Source: Euphorbia lathyris (Eukaryota > Streptophyta > Magnoliopsida > Malpighiales > Euphorbiaceae). From it: 64,000 nt of DNA. Of the stretch, positions 22,045 to 34,733 are shown in pieces. The position numbers were made by a program, and so were the translations under genes. Within the stretch, counting starts at the first letter, position 1, and each line of letters begins with the position of its first letter. The stretch lies in NCBI RefSeq assembly GCF_963576675.1, contig NC_088913.1:75701001-75765000 (forward strand), given 5' to 3'. Under the pieces are notes generated by a model that made no database searches, was not told the origin of the DNA, and saw only the letters and a list, made by a program, of their open reading frames with translations.

Positions 22045-22555
22045 TGATGACTAGTGGAGAATTTCTGATAGGTTTCCGTCTCTGTGGGGGCGTCGTTGGG
22101 TTCGATGGGGGGAAGCTCCGATGCCAAAGTCAGTATAGAAGAACAAGAGAGCAAACTGAATTGACAAAGGGTAAGTGAATGTGTACCTTGATAGCTCGAG
22201 ATACTAGCTATATATAGTCATGAAGTTGTAACCTTTAGTAACTAGAAAGTCTCCATTAATGCTCCATTAATGGTGGTTACTGATTCCCTTTAAGCATGTA
22301 CGTTTTAGGAAATTGATTGCTTATTAATGGTTTTTAGTGCGGGATCGGCTCAGCTATTTCAATAGCAGATTGGGCGGTTATGGCGATTCGCCTCTTAGGT
22401 TCGCCCGCAGATCTCTTATGGTGAGATATTGGTGATCCGCCTGTCGGATCCCTTTACTCAATACGCCATGATACTCTGGTATCAGGTGATCAACACGTGG
22501 CCGTCTTTAGGCAAATATCCCTTTTGATCCTTGGGATAATATCGCAATGTTATCA
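22045..22555 (-). repeat. 3' LTR of the Tat element
   Basis: 511 bp, starting TGATGACTAGTGGAGAAT and ending CAATGTTATCA. It matches 54484-54990 with scattered differences. To the right is CCCCCCTAAAG, the complement of a polypurine tract, which shows that this is the 3' LTR of a minus-strand element. Confidence 0.9.
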
Positions 22556-22853
22556 GAAGCCCCCCTAAAGTTCCTTCAAAGTCCTTTAGGGCTTTTGAGC
22601 TTCTTCGCGCGCCGTCATGATTACCTGCATTAATGGTCACTCTGTTTAATGCCAATCGATGGGTGACATGTGTTGTGGGCGCGCCGCTCGAGAAGAGAGA
22701 AAACGTCTTCTTCCTTCTTCTCTTTTTTCTCATTTGTCCTTCTTCTCCATTTTCCTTTGTGCTTTCTTTGCCCAGAGCTTTTCCTGGAGTTTCAGAGTTC
22801 TTCGAAGCTTTTACTTTCATGTAAGTTCATCTTTTTCATTCTATTTTTCCTGA

Positions 22854-25080
22854 ATGTTTAGGAGCTCTTCTTCGTCCTCTGAATCGACCTTTGAGCTTTT
22901 TAATTTGACTTCTTCCTCTGAAATCGTAGTTAGTTGGACTACTTCTTCATCGGAAATTTCTTATTCTTCTGAGGATACAGTTATCTCTAATTTAGCTGAG
23001 TTGCGTAACTCGGCGCAAAATAGTGGTCGAACTCGTTCAAGTAGAATTCAAAACCTTTCCGTCCCGATTACCGATGTTGCTCCGGCAATAGATTTTAGGC
23101 GAGTTTTCGGGATGGCGGCCTCTTCTTCTGCCCCGGCTAGGAAAAAGGTGCCTCGTGCGGCGTCTACTCCTTCTCGCATGAGCGCCGCGGATCTAGCGGA
23201 TCTAGCAAATCGCTTTCCATGGATAAAGGACTATGAGACTCAATTGGCGGCTCCTCATCAACGACCCGCCTGTCCGCCAAGCGGATATCTAACTGTATAT
23301 TGTAGTCATGTCGAAAGAGGGTTCCGACTTCCTCTTCCAAAGATGATGGCGGACATCCTTGCTTACTTTGACATCACTGCCAGCCAATTACATCCAAATG
23401 GCTGGTTAGATCTAGCTTTAGATTGTTACCTAGCTTCAAACTTAGGGGTAGTGTGCACCCCCCGTGTCTTTCGATCATTTCACAAACCGTCACAGCGAAA
23501 GTCTGAGTCTTTCCTCACATTTGCCAAGTTTGGAGTATATTCGCCGTTTAGCGGCAAGATGTCCAACGTCCATCTTTGGGATGAAAAATTCTTCTATGTC
23601 AAGATACAAGAGGGCGAGTCTCTAGGCTTTCCATCGTACTGGAACGCCAAACCTTTGCATATGGCGGGAGACATGCGTATATTGACAGATAGTGATGAGG
23701 TAGTAGCGGATCTCATGAAGAGTGTCAGGGCGGATGCCTAGACATATACTGACGCTTTGGACTTCATGATGAATGACATTCCCTTGATTCGCCGAGAAGG
23801 GGGCCAGTTCATTTACTCAAAGTTTGCACTATTTGATGAAGGTAACCTTGTTCTTTTCTTTGAACCTTAATTACTTTATTGTTCTCTTTGTCAGGGGTTT
23901 ATCTAAGGCCAATCACGCTCTTGTAGAGATGCGTAAGAAAATGAAGGAGGAGGAGGCTCGAAAGACAGGGCAGGCAGCGGATCCTCAAAAGGGTGCAGGG
24001 AAACGTCCTGCGGATATAATGGCCGATCCGCCTCTGAAGAAAAGGAAGCCTACAGCGTCTGGCGGACAAAAGTTCATGGCGGATGCCATGAAATCCGCAA
24101 GGCCCTTGGCGGAGAAGGAACAAGTAAGCTATTTCACCTATTCCTCTTGCCATATTTTGAATTTAAGTTCTAACTTTCCTATATTTGTGTAGATGGCGAA
24201 GCCTGACCTGGGCGGTTACTAGTCCGCCAAACATGGTATCCAGGGATCTTTGGAGAACGATTCTGTCCTTAATGACCTGGACGAGGCTCTTGGTCAGTTG
24301 GGCGAGGTGCAGAAGAACCAAAACCAGATCCCAGGATCAACCCATGTCCGAATGGGAAAGACGGAGCTGCTAACGGTAAGCTCCTTCTGTCCCTTTGTTA
24401 TTCTTTGGATGAATAAGTGATCTCATTTAGAGAGAGTTTTGCCATTGTTCTCTCATTTGAATGAACTGTTTGCCTTGATAGATGTATACTCGCTTGCGTG
24501 CCATGGAAGCTGAGCTCCTTCAAGGCATGGCGGATAAGGCCACTATAGAAAAGTTGGAGAAAGAAGTCGATGATGCTAACGCGAATGCCGCGTCCGCCAT
24601 TGCCCTCAAGGATGCTGAGAACTAGAAGCTGAAGGAAAAGATCGAAGCGGATGCCAAGGAGCATGAGGATGCTTTAGCAGATGCTGAATTCATGGCGGGG
24701 GAGCAAGCTTTCTTTTACGGCGAATGGATCATGGCATATGTCCAACTAGCGTATCCCGAGATTGATTTTACAGATCCGGAATTCGCCGTTCCTGATCCGG
24801 ATGTTGTCCATAAATATCGCAAAATCCCGGACGTCAAGGATTACATCCGTGATCACGTTCGGAAATGGATGAAGGGATCCACCGAAGAGAGCAAACCTTC
24901 CGCTAGCATCAGGCGGGTGAGGAGTTGATAACTGATGGCACTCTTCCTCTTGAGGGAACTACTTCTGTGGAAAAGGAAATCTCTTTGTTGGGCGTATCCG
25001 GAGCCGTTGAGAAGGAAGCCCCTCAAGAAGGCGCATCAAGCGAGAAGATTGTTAAGGAGGATGCTCCTGTTAATGTTTAA
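22854..25080 (+). pseudogene. Antisense gene of the Tat element ('putative gypsy type transposon' protein)
   Basis: The gene runs opposite to gag-pol, between integrase and the 3' LTR, as in Grande-type Tat elements. Exon 1 is open for 295 codons to a TAG at 23739 and continues to about 23841. It has a Ser-rich start, then a conserved globular part (FPWIKDYE, PLPKMMADILAYFDI, HPNGWLDLALDCY) like the plant 'putative gypsy type transposon' family. Inferred GT-AG introns lie at 23842-23894 (53 bp), 24124-24192 and 24376-24481. Later exons code Lys/Glu-rich coiled coil (MYTRLRAMEAELL) and a conserved tail with YPEIDFTDPEF. Further breaks: a TAG after LGGY (about 24220), a TAG near 24624, a frame slip near 24905. 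The function of this family is unknown. Confidence 0.7.
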
Positions 25081-25720
25081 TTTTGCTTGTAAAACTTAAG
25101 TACAGTTTGTTTAATCCTTGCTATTATTTATTTTACTTTTACGTTTGCGTAAGTAAATTTATAGGCTTTCAGGATTTGTTTTGAAGTAGGTGGCCAGCCA
25201 TACTCCATTGTGAGAACCTTTATGAAGGTTTGAAGCTGTTTTATTCCTTTAGAGGAATTTAAGCTGCCTTAGGGATCGTCTTGCTACCTATCTTTTAGGT
25301 GAATCGATCCGCCTTTAAGACTTGTGAACCCTTCTTTGGGAAGGGTGTAAGAGAGTGTAAAGATCTCGCGTCCGAGAAATGTTTTAACTCTATCTCTAAT
25401 GGTGATCAATTAAGGATTGATTCGCCCCATGAGACTGATCTCCTATCTTTGAGGAGAAAAAGTAGCTATGTGATAGCGGTACTTTGCGGGAAGCGTTGGG
25501 TGCCTCCCTTCTTTTTTAGACTGGAATATTTATATTGCTGCAAGAAAATACTTAAAAAGAATATTGACAATAGAATAATTGCTTTTTATTGATTGGAGAT
25601 ACGCTTTATTACAGCAAGCGGGTCGTATATGTGAGCCTCATTAAAACCTTTAATAAGAAAAACCTCATGGGAAAAAAAGCTTACTAAAGGAAAAAGAGTA
25701 CTCAAGACCTTGTTTACATT

Positions 25721-26938
25721 CTATTTTCGGGCGAAATATTTGCGGAGATTTTGGAGATTTCATGTACGCGGCAGCGTGTTTCCCTCCATGTCTTGAATCC
25801 TAAATGTGGCGAACCCAATCTTGTCAACTATTCTGTATGGACCTGTCCAGTTGAGCCCCAGCTTTCCTTTTCCTTCCTTGGATTGGATTTTGTATGCTTT
25901 ACGGAGTACAAGGTCTCCCACATTCAAGTTTACAAGTTTGGCATTCTTGTCATGGTAAGCTGCGATCCGCTGCTTGTAAGCTGCCATGCGTACGTACGCC
26001 TTTTCTCGCCTTTCCTCTACTTGATCAAGACTTTCTTTTAACTTTTGGCTGTTTTCATCCTCGCAATAGAATGCAACTCTGTCACTTGGGACCCGTATTT
26101 CAACTGGAATTACAGCTTCGACACCATGACAAAGGGCGAATGGCGGCTCGCCCGTAGCTGTTCTGGGAGTAGTGCGATACGCCCATAAGACGCTCGTTAA
26201 CTGATCCGCCCATTTCTTGTCATGCTCTCCCAATCTTTTCTTTATTCCTTTAACGATTTTCCGGTTTGTAACTTCGGTCATACCGTTTGGCTGAGGATAA
26301 TAAACTGAGGCGAATCTGTTCAAAATGCCCAATTCTTCACAGAAAGTTTTGAATTCTGCACAGTTGAATTGCGTTCCATTGTCAGTGATAATCGTATGAG
26401 GAACTCCATACCTTCCAATGATGTTATCTTTGACAAACTCCACCATTCGTTCAGCATTGATAGAGGAGACAGCCTCAGCCTCTACCCATTTGGTAAAATG
26501 ATCCACAGCCACTACAACATACTTTCTTTGTCTTCTTGTAGGAGGAAATGGTCCTACTATGTCAATTCCCCAGACCGCAAAGGGTCGACCTTCGATGATG
26601 GGCCTTTGAAGGTGTTTAGCGGTGTGTGATTCATTTGCATGAATCTGACAATTATGGCAAGACTCCACCAATTTTTGTGCATCAAGTTCCGCTGTGGGCC
26701 AATAAAATCCTGCTAACCTGGATTTCTTCAAGATGGAGGCGGATGCCTCGTGAGCTCCACATACGCCTTCATGCAACTCTTTGAGGATCTGTTGTCCCTC
26801 TTCTGGCACGATGCATTTCAGCCAGGGGTGGCTAAAAGACTTCCTGTACAGGCAATCATTTATCACGGAGAAATAGGCCGCCTTCCTGACTATCCGTCGA
26901 GCTTCTTCCTTGTCCATAGGTAGAGTTCCATCTATCAA
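25721..26938 (-). pseudogene. Tat integrase, nearly intact
   Basis: The minus-strand frame is open from 26938 to 25760, then a TGA stands where the family has Trp, followed by a few more codons to a TAG at 25721-25723. It has the HHCC zinc-binding part (ending CHNCQIH), catalytic aspartates in GIDIVGPF and ITDNGTQF, the glutamate in the GMTEVTNR region, and a C-terminal domain with GDLVLRK and NWTGPYRI. Integrase inserts element cDNA into the genome. It is separated from RNase H by an in-frame TAG at 26942-26944. Confidence 0.85.
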
Positions 26939-26941
26939 ATA

Positions 26942-27849
26942 CTATCGGATTGTAGATCTCCAATCACTTTCTACTGTCGTGAGTATGGATACCTCCTCCA
27001 AGGCGAATGCGGGAGCTGCTTTGACTTCGAATGGGCATTGTGGATCCGCCCAGCTCTCCTTGCTGGAAGCCATTTTAGCTAGGTGATCCGCTTCTGTGTT
27101 TGATCCTCGAGGTACATGGATCATTTCCCACTTAGTTTCTTTGGCTTCAAGTTGATCCAGCAATTTTTTGACCTCAGCAACGTATTTGGCCAAAACATCA
27201 TCTTTTACCTCGTAATTTTTGATCACCTGGTTGACCATTAACTTGGAATCACTATAGATCACAATCCGCTCGGGAGTGATTTCTTTTAACAGGCGCAGCC
27301 CCAATATTAGGGCCTCATATTCCGCCGCATTGTTGGTTGCAAGGAAATCCAACTTTGCTACGTACCGTAGCTTTATATATTGGGGACCTTTGATCACGAT
27401 GCCTATACCTGCCCCTTCTGATGAGGAGGCTCCATCCGTATACATCGTCCATTCTTCGACTTTAGATTTGGGGAGATTCATTCCCTCCTCAGTGAATTCA
27501 TTCACAAAGTCTGCCAAGACTTGACTTTTCAAGGCTGATCTACTCTCATATCGTACATCAAATTCTCCAAGGCGGATTGCCCACTCCATCAGTCTCCCCG
27601 AAGTTTCTGGTTTTTGCAATACCTTCCTCATGGGTATACTCGTACGAACTATGACAGTATGTGCTTGAAAGTAAGGCCTGAGGCGTATGGAGGTGGTGAC
27701 GACGGCCAACGCCATTTTGTCCAGCTTGGAATATCGGGTTTCAGCATCTTTTAATACTTTGCTCACGTAATAGATAGGATATTGCTGGCCCTCTTCTTCC
27801 CTTATCATGACCGTGCAAACAGCCTTATCTGTAACTGAAACATACATAT
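26942..27849 (-). pseudogene. Tat RNase H plus additional (archaeal-type) RNase H
   Basis: The frame begins at the copia-2 insertion with the end of the RT-linked RNase H (YPIYYVSKVL, then YFQAHTVIV). It continues into a second RNase H: TMYTDGASS, TNNAAEYEALILGLRLL, IYSDSKLMVNQV and ADHLAKMAS. This holds the catalytic D, E and D, plus a late D. A second, archaeal-type RNase H is the defining feature of the Tat clade. The upstream half of the coding unit lies beyond copia-2, at 35542-36338. Confidence 0.9.
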
Positions 27850-27854
27850 AGAGA

Positions 27855-29562
27855 TGTTAGGGATTAAAGCCAGTTAATCAACTGTAGCGCAGCGGAATTG
27901 CGGTTTAAAATTTATTTCTAATCCCTTATAGCTTGATCTTTGTCCGTTAACCATTGATTGAATAAAACCTTTTGATCCGTTTAGGGATATAAACATACCC
28001 GGACTGTCTCTTCTAGAGACGGCTGAAGAATCCACAAGGTAGTAAGATCTTCGTAGTCAGGTGCACGAACAGCTATTGAGCCAGAACCGGTGCTAGCCGA
28101 AGAACGAAGAAGAACTGGAGAGATTTCGTAATTAGCCAAATTTCTTCCTCCACTTTTCAAGTGGTGGCTGGCGATTTTGAGTTTATTTTTGCTTAGCCAA
28201 GCAAAAATTGTTTTGGCCGAATATGTCTTAGGTTAGATTAGGGTTTTAGTGTTTTAATTTATATATATATAGTGTATTCCTAAACCTAATTGGTTTAGGG
28301 TTAATTGGTTAATTACAAAACTAATCCAATCCTAATCTAATTACATAAATAAATACCAATAATATTTATTCTATGCAATTAATTATGATTAGATTAAATT
28401 TAATTACCCCAATTAAATGAATAACACTAATTAATAAATTAACGTATTGATCTAATTAATTATTCACCGAATGCAATTTCATTAATTTACAAATTAACTA
28501 ATTACATCGTGCAAACTAATTAATCAATTAAATACTCAACACTTAAGACCATTAATTAATTACCTTGATACAAAGTATCAATTAATCAATTAATTAACCA
28601 CCAATTAATTACCTTGACATTTTACTGTCAATCAATCAATTAATTTTATCTCTCCAATATATCGTTCTATAAGTTCTAACTCAGATGTTCGATGTGCACG
28701 ATCCTATGGGACTGTCCTTAGCTAGCAGTGGGCTTATGGCTCACAGACAGTAAGTGGGTTCTAGCAAACCATTACTGCCCCTAACTAAGACAGAGTTTCA
28801 GCAGTCTAAAGATGCAGAGACCCTGTAGTTATCTCTTAACTTCTTTTACCATTCGATATCGATATTATAAACTAGAGGCATGGCAGCTGTCATCCTCTCT
28901 GATGTTTATGATATTTCTTGATCTTAAGTAGATTGATGAAACAGATAAGTAAACTACTTATCAGGGTGTGGCCACACACTTATCAATCTCACTTATCAAG
29001 TGGCCTGTGATATCATCTCACTATTACATGAGTGGTAATTCCATCACTTCAATATCAATACCAACGTGTTCACTTGTTCACCCAATCATACCCGTATTTA
29101 GCATCCTGTTACAGACCTATTAGGCGTATGTCAAAGTGAACCGGATCCCATATTGATATTATAATGAAATCTGGTCTGAAGATAGTTAGAGACCTACTTA
29201 AGAAAACTAATGACACAACCACCATGTAGTTTTCTCGGGCGGATCGATCCAGTCACATGTATACAACATGTACCCATATTCACAACTGACTTATCAAGTG
29301 CTATGGCTAGTATCAATTACTACCATACAGTCATCGAATATACAAGTCTGTGGTCCTAATCATTCCCATGATAGAATAGACTTGGGATATGGTTTTACGA
29401 TTGTCAATCAATGGATTCTCTATTCATATTATAGCACAAGATATAAATGAACTACATTAATGCCTTTATTAATGTAACACAAATAGTGTATTTATGCAAG
29501 AATAATCAAAAGCATAATACAATATACATGAACCAATGCCTAAGAACTAAGGCACACCAACA
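27855..29562 (-). repeat. 3' LTR of copia-2, full length
   Basis: 1708 bp, TGTTAGGGATTAAAGCC to GGCACACCAACA on the plus strand. Directly right of it, GTCTCCCACTTGGAC is the complement of the polypurine tract. A TATA-like TATATATATATA at about 28260-28272 (palindromic, usable on the minus strand) separates U3 (right) from R/U5 (left). Confidence 0.9.
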
Positions 29563-29576
29563 GTCTCCCACTTGGA

Positions 29577-32500
29577 CTAGTTCCAAGCAGGCATTGCCCT
29601 AATCCCTATAGATCTAGTATGACCATCATGTAGGCGTTGTGCAAGTGCCTTGGTAAACGGATCTGCAACATTGTTCTCGGTGTCAACTCTCTGTAATGTA
29701 ATGTCACCTCTCGCCTGAATCTCCCGGATGAGGTGAAACTTTCTAAGTACATGTTTGGATCTCTTGTGTGATCGGGGCTCCAGTGCTTGTGCTATGGCAC
29801 CGTTGTTATCACAGAAAACATCAACTACACCTAGGATAGTGGGAACTACACCTAAGTCAGTTATGAACTTCTTGATCCAAACTGCTTCCTTTGCAGCATC
29901 ACATGCAGCTATGTACTCAGCTTCCGTTGTAGAATCGGCAATGGTAGGCTGCTTTGAGGATCTCCAACTAATGGCACCGCCATTCAGGAGAAAAACATAA
30001 CCAGATTGTGATTGTTTCTGGTCCTCATCAGTCTCGAAACTCGCGTCAGTGTAACCTGATACTGCCAGCTCCTCTTGCCCACCAAAAACTAAAAAGAAAT
30101 CCTTGGTACATTTAAGGTACTTTAGGATAGCCTTAACTGCCTTCCAGTGCTCCTCTCCGGGATTTGACTGTTATCGGCTAGTCATGCTAAGTGCAAATGC
30201 AACATCTGGCCTTGTACATAACATAGAGTACATGATAGATCCTATAGCTGACGCATATGGGACCTTTTCCATGTTTTCTCTGTCCTGCTTTGTCTGAGGA
30301 CAATCTTTCTTACCAAGTTTCAACCCATGGCGCATAGGCATGAATCCTTTCTTAGCCTGGTCCATGCTGAATCTTCTAAGAACTTTGTCTATGTACGTTG
30401 CCTGACTCAAGCCTAGAAGTCTGTTGGATCTATCTCTAAAGATCCTGATCCCCAAGATCGTTTCAGCTTCTCCTAAGTCTTTCATTGCGAAGCATTTACT
30501 CAACCACTGCTTCACGCCTTGCAGTGTTGGTATATCGCCTCCAATGAGTAGTATGTCATCGACATACAATATCAGGAAAGTGGATATGCTCCCACTGAAT
30601 TTCATATACACATAGGGTTCATCAGGATTCTGCACGAAATCATATTCAGTTATGGCTTCATTGAATCTCTGATTCCAAGACCTAGATGCTTTCTTCAATC
30701 CATAAATGGATCTTTGAAGCTTACATACTCGGTTAGGATACTTTGGATCGATAAAACCCTCTGGTTGTGTCATGTAGACATCCTCCAGTAACTTCCCATT
30801 CAGGAAAGCGGTTTTAACATCCATCTGCCATATCTCATAGTTATACCATGCAGCTATGGCCAGTACTATCCTAATGGATTTGAACATAGCAACTGGTGAA
30901 AAGGTTTCATCATAGTCAATTCCTTGGATTTTTCTATAACCTTTTGCCACCAGTCACCCCTTGAAGGTGTTATCGGCTTTTAATTTGAAACACCACTTGC
31001 AGCCAATTGTTTTAACACCCAGAGGTGGATCCACCAAGTTCCACACCTGGTTATCACGCATAGACTGCATTTCAGCCTCCATAGCTTTACGCCATTGATC
31101 TGATTGTGGGCTTTCAATAGCCTCTTGATAAGTCTTGGGCTCATCTTGGTCATCGACCATTATGTCCCCATCATCAGTCACGACAAAACCGTACCTTTCG
31201 GGTTGATGACGTGTCCTATCAGACCTTCTAGGTTCCTGTGTAACTGGTTCAGCCTCCTCAATTTCTTGAGGACCTAAATCAGTTACCTGAGCATCCTCAG
31301 CATCTGCTGTAGGAGTCGATGAGTCTTGAATCTCAGCGAGATCAATATTGTTCCCACTGTCTACTTTGGAAAGGAATTCCTTTTCCAAAAAGACTGCAAA
31401 CCTGGCCAAGAATGTTTTATTCTTGACTGGGTTGTAGAAGTAATAACCCTTAGTTTCCTTAGGGTAACCCACGAACTGGCATTTGACAGATTTGGACTCT
31501 AGTTTGCCACTCATCAATTTCTTGACATATGCATCACAGCCCCAAATCTTCATGAAGGAAACGTTGGGCTTTCAGCCCGTCCATAATTCATATGGTGTTC
31601 CTTCAACTGCCTTGCTCGGTGTATTATTAATTATATGAGCAGCAGTTTCCAAAGCAAATCCCCAAAAGGAGATAGGGAGAGAAGCTTGACTCATCATTGA
31701 GCGGACCATGTCAAGCAGGGTCCTGTTCCTCCTTTCTAACACTCCATTCCATTGGGGTGTACCAGGAGGAGTGAGTTGGGATATAATCCCACACTCTCTC
31801 AAGAATGAGACAAACTCTTGGCTCAAGTATTCGCCCCCTCTATCAGACCGAAGCGCTTTTACTTTCTTGCCAAGTTGATTTTCTACTTCATTTTTAAAAT
31901 CTTTGAATCTCAAAAGAGTTTCAGATTTATGTTTCATCAGATACACATACCCGTATCGGCTATAGTCATCTGTGAAGGTAACAAAGTACAGAAAACCAGA
32001 TCTAGCACCGGTGCTCATTGGACCGCATACATCTGAGTGTATCAGCTCCAATAGCTCTGTGGCCCTTACACCAGTTTTGGTGAAAGGCGCCTTTGTCATC
32101 TTCCCTCTTAAACAGGATTCACACGTGTCATAAGACTGCATGTCAAATGACCCTAGCGCTCCACTAGAGTGAAGCCTAGTTATGCGTTTCTCATTTATGT
32201 GGCCAAGACGACAGTGCCAGATATATGTAGGATTCAATTCATTAGTCTTAATCCTTTTAGCGTTTATGTTATAGATTGATTCACTACGTTTTAGATCAAG
32301 GATATACAAACCATTTTCTAGAAATGCGGTTCCATAAACAATATTGCCACGATGTATAGAAATCCTACCACGTCCAATATTAAAATTAAAACCGGAAATA
32401 TCCAACATAGAAACTGAGATAATGTTCCTACGCATTGCAGGTACAAAACAACAATCTCTAAGTTCTAAAACTAAACCAGTAGGCATCTCTAAAGTGTAAT

Positions 32501-33032
32501 CTCCGATCTCCAAGGCCTCTACACGAGCACCATTGTCGACTCGAAGATCCACTTCACCAGATCCTAATAACCTCCTATTTCTCAGTCCCTGCACATTTGA
32601 ACAAATGTGAGTACCACATCCAGTGTCTAAAACCCAAGATGTAGAAATAGCCAGATTTATCTCAACAACATAAATGCCAGAACCATAAGCTTTAACCTTC
32701 TGTTTCTCCCTTAGCTTTGGACACACGTTCTTCCAGTGTCCCTTCTCATTACACTCGTGACAGATATCATCTGCTGAGGCCAACCTACCTTTAGGAGCTG
32801 CCACCTTTCTTGTCTTTGACTTGGCCTTTTGGGCGTTCGCCTTAGACTTAGACTTGGCCTTTCCCTTAGGTATGTTCCCTTTATTGTCTGGTAAGGTAGC
32901 AGTCAGTACAGATTCCTTCCACTCGTGTCTACAAACCTTTTGTGAGTTTATAGGACAGTCAAGGAAATTAGTCCCTGAAAGTTTTTCCTTTTCCAGGAGT
33001 GGTCTGAGTGAGTTGTTGCTTGTTGCATTCAT
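29577..33032 (-). pseudogene. Copia-2 gag-pol, one frame with three stops and a gag deletion
   Basis: A single minus-strand frame of 1152 codons from the ATG at 33032 to the stop at 29577. It is interrupted only by TGA (31572-31574), TGA (30954-30956) and TAA (30171-30173). It encodes the gag start (LRPLLEKEKLSGTNFLD), a zinc knuckle CHECNEKGHWKNVC, protease WVLDTGCGTH, and the GAG-pre HCRLGH region. The integrase follows, with HSDVCGP, DDYSRY and an ERRNRTL segment. Reverse transcriptase has MDVKTAFLNG and YVDDILLIGG; RNase H has TDASF, TEAEYIA and a late D. Most of gag between the start and the zinc knuckle is missing, so the copy is non-autonomous. There is no frameshift. Confidence 0.9.
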
Positions 33033-34720
33033 TATTTCTTTTATGTAACTTGGTGATTTTTATCTACGTGGAAAAATTACATTAGAGTTAGAATAAAGGG
33101 CTTAAGCCAAAGATCAAATTAATAATCCATTTTAATTTGTTATTGGTGATATTTATTTGGCTGTCTTGACCAAGATCCACAATCCATCAATAATAGACCG
33201 GGCTAGGGCTCCGCCGTCAACCATTGACGATTTGGTAGGATAAACTATCCAATCCTCCACAAGGACTCTTGGTTTGATGGGCTTTATGACACTTAGCCCA
33301 TCTATGCTTAGGGCCCGCTCTGAGCTAATGCTACCCACGTTGAGTCCAACCACCATACACACGTTAGCCATACTGAAGTATCCTAACCCTCGACGGCCCA
33401 CTAATTACTACAGCATACCTGCTAAGGCACGTCATACACTGTAGCACTACCTGGGAGGAAGTGGTGTGAATCTGGAAAGCACTTTTAAGTGACTCAATAT
33501 TTCATTATCCGGATTAATTAAGTGATACGGCTTTAACATATAATTATCACGGGTGATGATCTGGTGATCGTTGCTACTTATATTTCATGTTATACTAAGC
33601 AATTGTATAATAAAATAAACATAGAGACTCTATGGGCCTTATAATACATCCTAGTGAAACTAGATAAACTATCTAATCTTCACGGGCTTGCTTCAAGTCT
33701 CCTTGGGTTCCCACCATGGGCTTGGACCATCTGGGCTTCTTCACGACCAATTACAATTTTATGAATAGAACCTATTCTAAAATTACATTAATGAAAGTAT
33801 GGCACGCAGGCCATATTTCCCAAAATAAATTAATTACAAACCGACTTTAATTTAGGGCCCATAGAACTCTATAACACATTGTTGCACGGTAAGACATATA
33901 AATATAATGCATGATCATGGCATTCCAAAATCATCTAATACAGTTAAGCCGAGTTACTTAGGGTGAAATCGCCAATTTTACTATATGTGACTAAGGCCCA
34001 TAAAGACCCAAACGGTTAATATCCATTTGTATGCAAAATTACAATTTTGCTCCCACTGAATTTTAGGGTCGTCACATATCTAAAATTTAGCCCTCCCAAT
34101 TTAAACCGGTGTCACGGTCTATTGGGCCAATTTCACAAATTAACCATATTCAATTTTACACAAATTATCAATTCGATTAAAATTAAATATGCATGCCAAT
34201 CAAAAACGTTTTAATACCAATTAATTTCATTCAAAACACGTTTAATAAATTAAACGGTATTAGGGCCCTGATTTTATTAAAAAAATACCCGTAAAAATTT
34301 TTTAAAGATTAAAATCAGTCCCGTTAAATCCAAAATTAACAAGTTCTGAATTTTTTAAAGGACCCGGGACAGCGACGGGGCTGCTGTCCGCGGACAGCAA
34401 TAGTGCTGCTGTCCGCCCAACAGCAGCCGCGGGGCTGCTGTTCGCGGACAGCAGTCCCGCGACTGCTATTCCGTGTCCGAAACTATTTTTTTTTATGTAC
34501 TATATAAATAAAACTGCTGCATATATATTTTTTTAATTTATTATTCTAAAAAATAATTTCAGAACCAAACACAACAAAATACAGACAGAAATAAAATTGA
34601 AAACTTCCTAGAACAATTTCTACACGAGGAATTAATAGGAAATTTCAAAAACTTGATTTGGAAAAATAATAAAACCAAATCATATTAATTTTTCAATCAA
34701 TCAAAACGGACTAAACCATG
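33033..34720 (-). other. 5' leader of copia-2
   Basis: About 1.7 kb of non-coding leader between the primer site and the gag start. It is AT-rich apart from a GC-rich palindromic block at 34363-34470. No open frame was supported. Confidence 0.6.
34363..34470. repeat. GC-rich palindrome cluster in the copia-2 leader
   Basis: TGCTGTCCGCGGACAGCA (34382-34399) is a perfect 18-bp palindrome. Variants follow (GCTGCTGTCCGCCC, GCTGCTGTTCGCGGACAGCA). The cluster sits in otherwise AT-rich leader and could fold into GC-rich hairpins in the RNA. Confidence 0.8.
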
Positions 34721-34732
34721 GCTCTGATACCA
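34721..34732 (-). other. Primer binding site of copia-2 (initiator tRNA-Met)
   Basis: The minus strand reads TGGTATCAGAGC one base from the 5' LTR edge at 34734, the standard copia primer site. Confidence 0.9.
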
Positions 34733-34733
34733 C

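Noticed and set aside
22482..22861. Short open frames before the antisense gene, possible 5' exon
   Set aside because: The splice that would join them implies a 41-bp intron, shorter than plant introns normally are; listed only as a possibility.
34721..34732. Possible tRNA-Met gene
   Set aside because: Only the 12-bp primer complement is present, next to an LTR edge; no cloverleaf.
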